From: Ruminococcaceae bacterium UBA1691
GTDB lineage: Bacteria; Bacillota; Clostridia; Oscillospirales; Acutalibacteraceae
Direction of reading: 5' to 3'
DNA: 6,512 bases
Assembly: GCA_002320555.1 (NCBI GenBank)
Contig: DCJV01000048.1
Location: 7,188 to 13,699, forward strand
Shown: piece by piece, positions 1 through 6,454 of the stretch
Layout of the letters: each line of letters begins with the position of its first letter
How positions within the stretch are numbered: position 1 is the first letter of the stretch
Notes under the pieces: generated by a model
What the model saw: the letters and a program-made list of their open reading frames with translations, nothing else
The model's database searches: none
Told to the model about the DNA's origin: nothing
Made by a program: the position numbers and the translations under genes

Positions 1-147
1 CCCGCGCGGCCTGAGCGCGTTCCGATTTACGAGATGGTTCTTGTGCATTTTGACAAAACGATATCCCTTTTTCGACAAGCTGGATCCCACGGTTTTTTGA
101 ATACCGAGCCTTTATGGGGTTCCCGTACCGTCAGGAGTTTTAAAAAT
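1..147. other. left-edge segment without a supportable gene
   Basis: This stretch lies 3' of hflX. On the minus strand there is a 46-codon stop-to-stop segment ending in TAA at 27-29, but it has no ATG, GTG or TTG start with a ribosome binding site. A separate minus-strand ATG at 46-48 opens a frame (reading MHKNHLVNRN) that runs off the window, but no Shine-Dalgarno sequence lies at normal distance; the nearest purine run is about 16 nt upstream. No convincing hairpin with a U tract is visible, so hflX transcription may continue past the window edge. Confidence 0.4.
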
Positions 148-1398
148 TCAGGGAAGGATATACCGCTTCACCTGCTCAAGCAGCGAGACATCGGCCGTCG
201 CTTCCAAATAAACCCCCTCTTCCCGGTATTCCTCCCTATGGATAACACCTTCTCTACGCAGCCGTGCGGCGAACGCTCCCATATCGAACGGCAGAAGGAG
301 CTTCACCCTACGGCGGGATGCGGGCAGGGCGGCCACGATCGCGTCGAGCAACTGCTCCAGGCCTCGCCCGTACAAGGCAGAGATCATTACCGTACGCCCA
401 ATGGAGGGAAGTCCGTAGAGATCACCGGTCAGGTCGCATTTGTTCATCACAGAGACCACCGGTTTTCCGGCACAGCCGAGCTCGTCGAGCAGCTTTGCCG
501 TAACCTCCAGGTGCTCCGCGCACTCCGGGCTGGAAGCATCGCACACATTGAGGATCACATCGGCGCTCACGGCCTCCTCCAGCGTGGATTTGAACGCCTC
601 CACCAGCTGATGCGGCAATCTGCGCACCAGGCCCACCGTATCGATGAGCATCACCGTGCGCCCGTCCGGCAACGTCAAGGCACGCGCCGTGGGGTCAAGC
701 GTTGCAAACAGCTTATCCTCTGCCAGCACGCCCGCATGGGTCAGCGTGTTCATCAGCGTGGATTTTCCGGCATTGGTATAGCCAACGATCGCCACTGTCT
801 CCACTCCGTTTTTATTGCGCCTCTCCCGCAGGCGGACGCGCCTGCGTTCCACAACCTTGAGTTGCTTTTCCAGCGCGTCGATACGGCGGTGGATATGGCG
901 GCGGTCGCTTTCCAGCTTGCTTTCACCCGGGCCTCGCGTACCGATGCCGCCACCCAGGCGGGAGAGCTCCGTCCCCTTTCCACCCAGACGGGGAAGGGCG
1001 TATTTGAGCTGCGCGAGCTCCACCTGCAGCTTACCCTCGCTCGAACGGGCGCGAGCGGCAAAAATATCAAGGATCAGCGTTGTCCGATCGATCGCGCGCA
1101 CATCTGTGAGCTTTTCGACATTACGCTGCTGCGACGGTGTCAGCTCACTATCAAAAATCAGCAGATCCACTTCATTGTCCCGGCAGAAGGAAGCGATTTC
1201 CGCAATCCTGCCGGAGCCGATGAAGGTGGCCGCGTCCGGTGTGTCACGCTTCTGTACCATCTTTGCGAGCACTTCGGCCCCCGCCGTATGCGCGAGCTCC
1301 TCGAGCTCGTCGATCGATGCCTGCGCATCAAAGTCACCCGTATCCACGCTCACAAGAAGCGCCCGTTCGGGGCGTTCTATATTTTCAAAATAAGCCAT
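148..1398 (-). CDS. hflX: GTPase HflX, ribosome-associated
   Basis: The 416-aa product is a cytoplasmic TRAFAC-class GTPase that binds the 50S subunit. Family members split or rescue stalled 70S ribosomes, particularly under heat or antibiotic stress. The N-terminal HflX domain is seen in FIGSGR (59-64) and DLLIFDSELTPSQQRN (78-93). A Gly-rich linker with LGGGIGTRGPGE (148-159) leads into a basic coiled-coil helix at about 165-195. The G domain is complete: G1 GYTNAGKST (206-214), G2 Thr in FATLDPT (231-237), G3 DTVG (253-256), G4 NKCD (319-322) and G5 SA (340-341). Length is normal for the family (about 410-430 aa). The ATG at 1396-1398 is preceded by AAAAGGAG with a 6-nt gap, which fixes the start. 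The gene is divergent from nadA and has its own promoter. Nothing is broken or missing. Confidence 0.96.
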   Translation of the reverse strand: MAYFENIERPERALLVSVDTGDFDAQASIDELEELAHTAGAEVLAKMVQKRDTPDAATFIGSGRIAEIASFCRDNEVDLLIFDSELTPSQQRNVEKLTDVRAIDRTTLILDIFAARARSSEGKLQVELAQLKYALPRLGGKGTELSRLGGGIGTRGPGESKLESDRRHIHRRIDALEKQLKVVERRRVRLRERRNKNGVETVAIVGYTNAGKSTLMNTLTHAGVLAEDKLFATLDPTARALTLPDGRTVMLIDTVGLVRRLPHQLVEAFKSTLEEAVSADVILNVCDASSPECAEHLEVTAKLLDELGCAGKPVVSVMNKCDLTGDLYGLPSIGRTVMISALYGRGLEQLLDAIVAALPASRRRVKLLLPFDMGAFAARLRREGVIHREEYREEGVYLEATADVSLLEQVKRYILP

Positions 1399-1404
1399 AG
1401 ACAG
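1399..1404 (-). other. spacer between the hflX Shine-Dalgarno (1405-1408) and its ATG
   Basis: On the minus strand AAAAGGAG is followed by CTGTCT and then ATG. The spacing is 6 nt, which supports the chosen hflX start. Confidence 0.7.
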
Positions 1405-1449
1405 CTCCTTTTCTTCATTTCAATCCAGCGTAATGAGATGGTCATTTGT

Positions 1450-1478
1450 ATCATATCCCACTTTGTTTTTTTATGCAA
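1450..1478 (-). promoter_or_regulatory. sigma-A-type promoter for hflX
   Basis: On the minus strand the -35 box is TTGCAT (1473-1478) and the -10 box is TATGAT (1450-1455), separated by exactly 17 bp. They match the consensus hexamers at 4/6 and 5/6 positions. Transcription would start near 1443, giving a leader of roughly 45 nt ahead of the hflX ATG. This is inferred from sequence match only. Confidence 0.7.
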
Positions 1479-1492
1479 TAACGTTTCAAAAA

Positions 1493-1524
1493 TATTGTAC
1501 GTAAGTTGAAATGGTGGTACAATA
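1493..1524. promoter_or_regulatory. candidate operator: 8-bp inverted repeat over the nadA promoter
   Basis: TATTGTAC (1493-1500) and GTACAATA (1517-1524) are perfect inverted copies separated by 16 bp. One arm covers the -35 box and the other the -10 box of the nadA promoter, so a bound repressor would block RNA polymerase. NAD biosynthesis operons in Bacillota are commonly repressed by niacin- or NAD-responsive regulators such as NiaR (YrxA) or NrtR. I cannot match this site to either consensus from memory, so the regulator is unassigned. Part of the symmetry could be fortuitous, because promoter hexamers themselves contain TTG and CAA-like triplets. Confidence 0.4.
1495..1523 (+). promoter_or_regulatory. 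sigma-A-type promoter for the nadABC operon
   Basis: The -35 box is TTGTAC (1495-1500, 3/6 match) and the -10 box is TACAAT (1518-1523, 5/6 match), with a 17-bp spacer. The predicted start is near 1530, leaving a leader of about 65 nt before nadA. The -35 box lies 16 bp from the -35 of the divergent hflX promoter, so the two promoters stand back to back. The weak -35 and the inverted repeat covering both boxes suggest regulated rather than constitutive expression. Confidence 0.65.
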
Positions 1525-1547
1525 GAACGAAATCATACGGGCAGGGA

Positions 1548-1570
1548 AGCCGCCTGCGGCGCTTGCGGCT
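1548..1570 (+). promoter_or_regulatory. hairpin in the nadA leader
   Basis: AGCCGC (1548-1553) pairs with GCGGCT (1565-1570) across an 11-nt loop, and the loop holds a further GCGGC (1556-1560) that could pair with the left arm instead. The hairpin lies in the predicted leader, 12 nt before the ribosome binding site. It has no following U run, so it is not an intrinsic terminator, and it does not resemble an NAD-sensing riboswitch that I know. It may be only an mRNA-stabilising structure. Confidence 0.3.
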
Positions 1571-1582
1571 CTTCTGTAAAAT

Positions 1583-1588
1583 GGGGGG
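1583..1588 (+). promoter_or_regulatory. nadA ribosome binding site (GGGGGG) deciding a TTG start
   Basis: GGGGGG can pair with the anti-Shine-Dalgarno CCUCC, allowing one G-U pair, and ends 6 nt before the TTG at 1595. The only nearby ATG (1581) is out of frame and closes after five codons at the TGA of 1596-1598, so TTG is the supported start. Confidence 0.6.
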
Positions 1589-1594
1589 ACCTCT

Positions 1595-2515
1595 TTGAAA
1601 CAAGAAGAACTACTGCGCCTGCTTGTGCGCGAAAAGGAAAAAAGCGGAACTCTAATCCTCGCGCACACCTATCAAGCTCCAGAAATCCTCGCGGCTGCCG
1701 ACGTATGCGGCGATAGCTACGCCCTTGCCAAAGCCGCCACCGCCTACCAGAATGAGCGGGTTGTCGTCTGTGGCGTGCGCTTTATGGCGGAAACGGTCAA
1801 AATTCTTTCTCCTGATAAAACCGTCGTTCTGCCAAAAAAGCGCGCCACCTGTCCGATGGCGGAGCAGATTTCTCCCCAGCGGGTGCGCGCCTTCCGCGCG
1901 GAAAATCCAGACGTTACGGTCGTCGCCTATATCAACACAACCGCTGCGCTCAAGGCGGAGTGCGATGTGTGCGTCACGTCCTCGAGCGCAGTCAAAATCG
2001 TCCGCGCGCTGCCCGGGCGAAAAATCCTGTTTATCCCGGATAAAAATTTGGGCGCCTGGGTCCGCAGGCAATGTCCTGAAAAAGAGATCATCCTCTGGGA
2101 TGGCTGCTGCCCGGTACATAACAGCATCACGCAGCAGGACGTTCTGCGCGCCAAGGCTCAGCATCCGAATGCAAAGCTTGCCATGCATCCCGAATGCCCG
2201 CCGGATGCCCTGCAACATGCGGATATGATCGGCGCGACCAGCGCGATCATTGACTATGCGCTGCAAAACGGTCAGGAGGATATCATCTTCGGCACGGAAT
2301 GCGGCGTGTATGACGATCTGGTCCAAAAATATCCCCAGCGGCATTTTTATCAGCTTCGTGGGGACAAGCTCGTCTGCCCCGATATGAAAATGACTGCCCT
2401 GCAGGACGTGTATACGGCGGTTGCGGGCGATACGGGCGAGGAAATCGTGCTGGAAGAGGAACTGCGTAAGGCCGCGAAACACAGCCTTGACAACATGCTC
2501 AAATATGGCGGCTGA
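1595..2515 (+). CDS. nadA: quinolinate synthase NadA
   Basis: The 306-aa product condenses iminoaspartate (from NadB) with dihydroxyacetone phosphate to give quinolinate, in the cytoplasm, using an oxygen-sensitive [4Fe-4S] cluster. The three family cysteines are C86 in ATCPMAE, C172 in WDGCCPVH and C261 in CPDMKMT. Substrate-site motifs are HTYQAPE with H24 and Y26, GDS (39-41), AYINT (111-115), TSSSAV (128-133), MHPEC (197-201) and GATS (213-216). The length fits the compact NadA type found in archaea, Thermotoga and Clostridia, lacking the N-terminal extension of the enterobacterial form. Translation begins at TTG (1595-1597) with GGGGGG 6 nt upstream. An ATG at 1581 is out of frame and ends at a TGA overlapping the TTG. 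It is the first gene of the nad operon, 19 bp before nadB. C171, adjacent to C172, makes the exact second ligand slightly ambiguous. Confidence 0.96.
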   Translation: MKQEELLRLLVREKEKSGTLILAHTYQAPEILAAADVCGDSYALAKAATAYQNERVVVCGVRFMAETVKILSPDKTVVLPKKRATCPMAEQISPQRVRAFRAENPDVTVVAYINTTAALKAECDVCVTSSSAVKIVRALPGRKILFIPDKNLGAWVRRQCPEKEIILWDGCCPVHNSITQQDVLRAKAQHPNAKLAMHPECPPDALQHADMIGATSAIIDYALQNGQEDIIFGTECGVYDDLVQKYPQRHFYQLRGDKLVCPDMKMTALQDVYTAVAGDTGEEIVLEEELRKAAKHSLDNMLKYGG

Positions 2516-2534
2516 CCGCCGCACGGGAAAAGAG

Positions 2535-4013
2535 ATGCCAAATATGGTCAAGAAACCGAAATACGACGTTGTCATCGTCGGCTGCGGCGTGGCAGGCTTA
2601 TATGCCGCGCTGCAGTTTGATGACAGCACACAGGTTCTGATGCTCTCCAAGCGGGAAGATACACTTTCCAACAGCTCGCTCGCCCAGGGTGGTGTGGCGG
2701 CTGTGCTCGATTTTGAAAATGACAGCTTTGATCTGCATTATAAGGATACGCTGATCGCCGGCGGGCACAAAAACAATCCCGCAAGCGTCGACGTTCTGGT
2801 TCACGAGGGGCCGGACGATGTGCGCCATATCATGGAGCTCGGTGTGGATTTTGATAAGGCGCCTGATGGCCGTCCGCAGAAAACGCTGGAGGGCGGCCAT
2901 TCCCGCCGCCGGATCGTGCATCACAAGGATCAGACCGGCTACGAAATCGTCATCAAGCTTCTGGCACAGGTCCGGGCAAGGCCGAATATCGAGCTGATCG
3001 AAAATAGTACGGTCTGTGAAATGGCGCAAGTACGTGGCGGCTTTCGCCTGGATCTGCTTTGTGGCGACGAACCGGGCAGCGTTTTTTGCAGCTACTGCAT
3101 TCTGGCGACAGGCGGCATTGGCCGCGTTTACCGATACACCACCAATTCCGCAATTGCCACCGGCGATGGCATCCGCCTCGCCTATGAGCTCGGCGCACAG
3201 ATTAAAAACCTGAGCTACGTCCAATTCCATCCCACGGCCTTCCACTCTGAAAAGGAGCGCGAGCAGTTCCTCATCAGCGAGGCGGTGCGAGGCGAAGGCG
3301 CTTATCTGCTCAATTGTGAACACAAGCGCTTTATGTCCCATTACGACGACCGGCTGGAGCTTGCCCCGCGCGACGTCGTATCCCGTGCCATCATCTTGGA
3401 ATCGCGCCGTACGGGCAGCAATCAATTCTTCCTCGATATCACGCATAAGGGCCGGGATTTTTTATACAACCGCTTCCCTGCCATCTCCAAGCGCTGCCTA
3501 GAGGAAGGCGTGGACATTGCGCAGGACCTCATCCCCGTCTTTCCCTGCCAGCACTATCTCATGGGCGGGATCGCGGTCGACCTCACCGGGCGCACGGCTG
3601 TACCGCGCCTGTACGCCGCTGGGGAATGCTCCAATACGGGCGTCCACGGCGCTAACCGTCTGGCCAGCAACTCGCTGCTGGAGGCGCTCGTATTTGGCCG
3701 CCATGCGGCGGAGGACATCCTGCGTTGCATGGAAAAGGGATATGCGCAGGTGGAGATCCCCGCGCAAATCGATCCCCCGCGTTTTGACGGTGCCCCCCTG
3801 CCGCACGGTCTGCGCACGGAAATTCGCGATATCATGCAGCGCGCCTATTTTGTGATTTCAAACCCGACGGCGGTCCACACGGGTCTTCGCCGGGTCGATG
3901 AAATTCGCCGCCGCCTCAAGAGCGGCCATTTCGCCGTAACGCGTGATTTCTGCGAAGCGCTAAGCCTTGCCACCGTGGCGGCGATTATCCTGCGGGAAGT
4001 AGACGAATCGTGA
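2535..4013 (+). CDS. nadB: L-aspartate oxidase NadB (short C-terminus)
   Basis: The 492-aa FAD flavoprotein oxidises L-aspartate to iminoaspartate; in anaerobes fumarate is the likely electron acceptor. It belongs to the succinate dehydrogenase/fumarate reductase flavoprotein family. The FAD-binding Rossmann motif is GCGVAG (16-21), followed by SLAQGGVAAV (48-57). Expected active-site residues are present: E119 in EGGHSRRR, H232 in QFHPT, R279 in PRDVVSRA, H340 in QHYLMGG and R375 in HGANRLASNS. The C-terminal helical domain is short, ending LREVDES about where longer homologues continue with an Arg-Gly-x-His segment. An unusual C185-x-x-C188 precedes the second FAD motif ATGG. ATG 2535 (GGGA 6 nt upstream) is taken as start; ATG 2544, three codons later with AGAG 9 nt upstream, is equally plausible. 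The same frame is open back to 2421 inside nadA, but without a better site. It sits 19 bp after nadA. Confidence 0.94.
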   Translation: MPNMVKKPKYDVVIVGCGVAGLYAALQFDDSTQVLMLSKREDTLSNSSLAQGGVAAVLDFENDSFDLHYKDTLIAGGHKNNPASVDVLVHEGPDDVRHIMELGVDFDKAPDGRPQKTLEGGHSRRRIVHHKDQTGYEIVIKLLAQVRARPNIELIENSTVCEMAQVRGGFRLDLLCGDEPGSVFCSYCILATGGIGRVYRYTTNSAIATGDGIRLAYELGAQIKNLSYVQFHPTAFHSEKEREQFLISEAVRGEGAYLLNCEHKRFMSHYDDRLELAPRDVVSRAIILESRRTGSNQFFLDITHKGRDFLYNRFPAISKRCLEEGVDIAQDLIPVFPCQHYLMGGIAVDLTGRTAVPRLYAAGECSNTGVHGANRLASNSLLEALVFGRHAAEDILRCMEKGYAQVEIPAQIDPPRFDGAPLPHGLRTEIRDIMQRAYFVISNPTAVHTGLRRVDEIRRRLKSGHFAVTRDFCEALSLATVAAIILREVDES

Positions 4014-4036
4014 GCCCTGCAACCGGTTTTTTTAGA

Positions 4037-4041
4037 AAGGA
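4037..4041 (+). promoter_or_regulatory. nadC ribosome binding site (AAGGA) deciding the start
   Basis: AAGGA ends 11 nt before ATG 4053 and 14 nt before ATG 4056. It overlaps the first in-frame ATG at 4041, which therefore cannot use it. This moves the likely start four codons inside the longest reading frame. Confidence 0.6.
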
Positions 4042-4052
4042 TGGTTTCCTTC

Positions 4053-4910
4053 ATGATGCTCCCTCAATTTTACGTAGACGACCTTATTCAGCAGGCAATC
4101 CGCGAGGATATCAATTATATTGACACCTCTGTGGACTATCTGATCCCGCCGGAGCAGGCGGGCAGGGCCCGCTTCCTTGCCAAGGCGGACGGCGTGCTCT
4201 GCGGCCTGCCTGTGGCGCTGCGTGTCTTTGAATTACTGGATCCCGCCTTCCAAGCGCAGTGTTTCTATGAGGACGGAGACGCGCTCAGAAAGGGCGATAT
4301 CATTGCTGAAATCAGCGGCAACACCGCCATGCTGCTCAAGGGTGAGCGCACTGCGCTCAATCTCATCCAGCATATGTCCGGCATTGCCACCGCGACAGCG
4401 CAGGCCGTTCGGTTGGTAGAGGGCACTCGCGCTTCAATCACCGATACCCGCAAGACTCTGCCGGGGCTGCGCTCCCTGCAGAAATACGCAGTTGTCTGCG
4501 GCGGCGGAAAAAATCATCGCTATAATCTTTCCGACGGTGCAATGCTCAAGGACAATCACATCGACGCGGCCGGCGGCATCACCAGCGCCATCACGCTGCT
4601 GCGCAAAAAACTCGGCCACATGGTGAAGATCGAGGTGGAAACCCGCAATCTCGACGAGGTGGCAGAAGCCCTGCGTGCAGGCGCGGAGATCATCATGCTG
4701 GATAACATGACGCTCGATATGATGCGCGAAGCGGTGAAAATGACAGATGGAAAGGCGCTTCTCGAGGCCTCCGGCGGCATCACGCTCGACACCCTGCGCC
4801 CCGTCGCGGAGACCGGCGTCGATATCATCTCGATCGGCGCTCTGACGCATTCCGTTCAGGCATTTGATATCTCGATGAAGCTCGTCCGGGAGCGCAACAA
4901 GTTCGATTAA
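4053..4910 (+). CDS. nadC: nicotinate-nucleotide pyrophosphorylase (carboxylating) NadC
   Basis: The 285-aa product (quinolinate phosphoribosyltransferase) converts quinolinate and PRPP to nicotinate mononucleotide, CO2 and pyrophosphate, completing the de novo branch encoded here. It is a cytoplasmic type II PRTase with an alpha/beta N-terminal sandwich and a C-terminal barrel, normally dimeric. Numbered from ATG 4053: REDI near the N-terminus (17-20), R99 in KGERTALN, R133-K134 in TDTRKT, H155-R156 in KNHRYNLSD, K166 in MLKDNH, E196 in EVETRN, D217 in MLDNM, and the phosphate-binding ASGGI (239-243) and SIGALTHS (260-267). These match the known binding residues of the family, and the length is typical. 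The longer frame opens at ATG 4041, but that codon overlaps the Shine-Dalgarno, so 4053 (or 4056) is preferred. The reading frame is the same as nadB, separated from it by one TGA and nine sense codons. Confidence 0.96.
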   Translation: MMLPQFYVDDLIQQAIREDINYIDTSVDYLIPPEQAGRARFLAKADGVLCGLPVALRVFELLDPAFQAQCFYEDGDALRKGDIIAEISGNTAMLLKGERTALNLIQHMSGIATATAQAVRLVEGTRASITDTRKTLPGLRSLQKYAVVCGGGKNHRYNLSDGAMLKDNHIDAAGGITSAITLLRKKLGHMVKIEVETRNLDEVAEALRAGAEIIMLDNMTLDMMREAVKMTDGKALLEASGGITLDTLRPVAETGVDIISIGALTHSVQAFDISMKLVRERNKFD

Positions 4911-4940
4911 GGATAACATATCACATATGCATAACAAGAC

Positions 4941-4977
4941 AAAGGGGATGCCGCAGGTTGAATGCGGCATCCCCTTT
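4941..4977. terminator. bidirectional intrinsic terminator between nadC and cls
   Basis: A perfect 15-bp stem (4941-4955 with 4963-4977) encloses a 7-nt loop, GGTTGAA, with a GC-rich core and an AAA/TTT base. On the plus strand the tail is TTT followed by AATTGATTG; on the minus strand it is TTT followed by GTCTTGTTAT. Both U runs are short, but the stem is very strong and sits exactly between two convergent genes, 30 nt after nadC and 65 nt after cls. It probably stops both transcripts. Confidence 0.85.
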
Positions 4978-5042
4978 AATTGATTGATCCAAAGAATTGC
5001 TTCCGCGTACAAGAAGCAGACTGATCAAAGAAAAATCACTAT

Positions 5043-6443
5043 TTACATCAGCGGTGTAAACAGCATGAAAATCCGTTCCGAGAGCCTCGTCCAGATGCTG
5101 CGCTCCTCAAACTCCTCCAAAACATATTCCTTTGTATGCCGCAGATCCTCTTCATAGATTGCATTGTATTCTCGCACCAGCCCGTTTTCATAAAAAATCC
5201 CGCAGACCTCATCGTCTACCAGCAGGCTGCGCATATCCATATTGACAGAGCCGATACAGCAGATCTCATCGTCCACGATCATAGTCTTTGCATGGATATA
5301 TCCGTTATATTTATAGACATGTGCCCCATACTCCATCATCTCAGCGGCAAAATAATTTGTGACTGGATCCAGAAAAAAGTTGGCCTTGATCGCCGGGATC
5401 ATAATATCAACTTTGATTCCAGAGGCCGCTGCGGTTTTCAACGCGTCGAGGATGGAACAGTCGGGGATAAAATACGGCGTTTGAAGCCGAATTTGCCGCT
5501 GTGCGGAACGAATCATGCTCATATAGCACATTTTGACGCTTTCCTTATCGTTATCCACTCCACCGGTCACAAACTGGCAAAGTTTTTTTTCATTCCCGGG
5601 TAGTCTCACTTCCCGCAGGCGAAGGGAGGAAAACCTTTGCCGGAATAAACGACCGTTTAAAGCGGTGGACAGGTCTAGGAGAAACTCGTTTTCAAGCGCA
5701 TGCACGCAGTCTCCTGTGAAACGCACCTGCGTATCTCTCCAGGGATTTTTGATCTTTGCGCCATTCGCATATTGAAGTCCGATATTCATACCGCCGATAT
5801 AGCCGATTTCACTGTCCACCGTAACAATCTTCCGATGGCTTCTGAAATGGCTGACATAGGGCTTCAGCCTTTTTACCGTGCCGCCTGCCTGCTTCAGCGG
5901 CCGGAATAGGGATTCCGGCGTAGAAAGATTGGCGATAAAATCACATAGGACGATCACATCCACGCCCTGCTTCTGCTTTTGCGTCAGAAGAGATAGCAGC
6001 GCTTGCCCGACCCTATCATTTTGAATCGTATAAAATTCCAAATAAATACTTTCCCGCGCATCCTCAATATCGGCAAACAGCTGTTTATAATGACTTTCCC
6101 CGCTTGTATAAAAGGCCGCCTGCTCATAGGCGCACAGCGGTGCGTCATTATAATGGTAATTGAACCGTGCAACATCGGCATCGATTCCGCCCATGGTATC
6201 GATATGCTCTTCGTCCTGACTTTCCAGAGGGGGCATATTTTTACGCAGCCTTTTGCTTCGGAAATACCGGGTCATCTTGATCGCAGAGGTGCTGCCGAAC
6301 GCCAGATAAAAAATAAGCCCGGCATACGGCACACAGCTGACGATCAGCACCCACATCAGCGCCTCATTTGGCTGCTTTCTTTCAAAAAATATGACGCTTA
6401 AGATCGTCAGCACATAAAGTAGAATAAACAAGAGCCTGAACAT
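5043..6443 (-). CDS. cls: cardiolipin synthase (two-HKD phospholipase D family)
   Basis: The 466-aa membrane-bound enzyme joins two phosphatidylglycerol molecules into cardiolipin, releasing glycerol. Two N-terminal hydrophobic helices (about 3-20 and 28-50, the PLDc_N region) anchor it to the membrane. Two PLD catalytic domains follow. HKD1 is HRKIVTVD (H203, K205, D210) with GGMN (217-220); HKD2 is HAKTMIVD (H384, K386, D391) with GSVN (398-401) and MRS. The C-terminus ends in the short hydrophobic LFTPLM typical of bacterial Cls. Length is close to the usual 470-510 aa. ATG 6441-6443 has AGGAG (6452-6456) 8 nt upstream. The frame stays open to the window edge, but that start is well supported. 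It converges on nadC and shares the terminator at 4941-4977. No promoter is visible in the 69 bp upstream. Assignment to Cls over another PLD-like transferase rests on architecture. Confidence 0.92.
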   Translation of the reverse strand: MFRLLFILLYVLTILSVIFFERKQPNEALMWVLIVSCVPYAGLIFYLAFGSTSAIKMTRYFRSKRLRKNMPPLESQDEEHIDTMGGIDADVARFNYHYNDAPLCAYEQAAFYTSGESHYKQLFADIEDARESIYLEFYTIQNDRVGQALLSLLTQKQKQGVDVIVLCDFIANLSTPESLFRPLKQAGGTVKRLKPYVSHFRSHRKIVTVDSEIGYIGGMNIGLQYANGAKIKNPWRDTQVRFTGDCVHALENEFLLDLSTALNGRLFRQRFSSLRLREVRLPGNEKKLCQFVTGGVDNDKESVKMCYMSMIRSAQRQIRLQTPYFIPDCSILDALKTAAASGIKVDIMIPAIKANFFLDPVTNYFAAEMMEYGAHVYKYNGYIHAKTMIVDDEICCIGSVNMDMRSLLVDDEVCGIFYENGLVREYNAIYEEDLRHTKEYVLEEFEERSIWTRLSERIFMLFTPLM

Positions 6444-6454
6444 GTAATCAACTC

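Noticed and set aside
1..147. Small minus-strand genes downstream of hflX
   Set aside because: Neither candidate frame has both a start codon and a ribosome binding site, and one is cut by the window edge.
34..1509. 491-codon plus-strand open frame spanning all of hflX and part of the intergenic region
   Set aside because: It lies antisense to a complete HflX with every G motif, has a His/Arg/Gln-rich composition typical of shadow frames, has no ribosome binding site, and runs through the divergent promoters.
1530..1594. An NAD-sensing riboswitch upstream of nadA
   Set aside because: The leader is short and shows only a single small hairpin; I see no conserved motif of a known NAD riboswitch class.
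2505..2534. ATG 2505 as a nadB start overlapping the nadA stop
   Set aside because: No Shine-Dalgarno precedes it, and the extra residues do not resemble the NadB N-terminus, which normally begins shortly before the FAD motif.
1652..2671. 339-codon minus-strand open frame opposite nadA and the start of nadB
   Set aside because: Antisense shadow of intact genes; no recognisable domain and no supported start.
2598..3446. 282-codon minus-strand open frame opposite nadB
   Set aside because: Antisense to catalytic regions of NadB; the openness is explained by GC-biased codon use.
4041..4052. ATG 4041 as the nadC start
   Set aside because: It overlaps the Shine-Dalgarno AAGGA, leaving no spacer; ATG 4053 is correctly placed and begins at the normal NadC N-terminus.
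4927..4983. 18-codon plus-strand frame starting ATG at 4927
   Set aside because: Most of it is the terminator stem-loop itself, which accounts for its composition.
4434..5012. 192-codon minus-strand open frame between cls and nadC
   Set aside because: It crosses the terminator stem and is antisense to nadC; no family resemblance.
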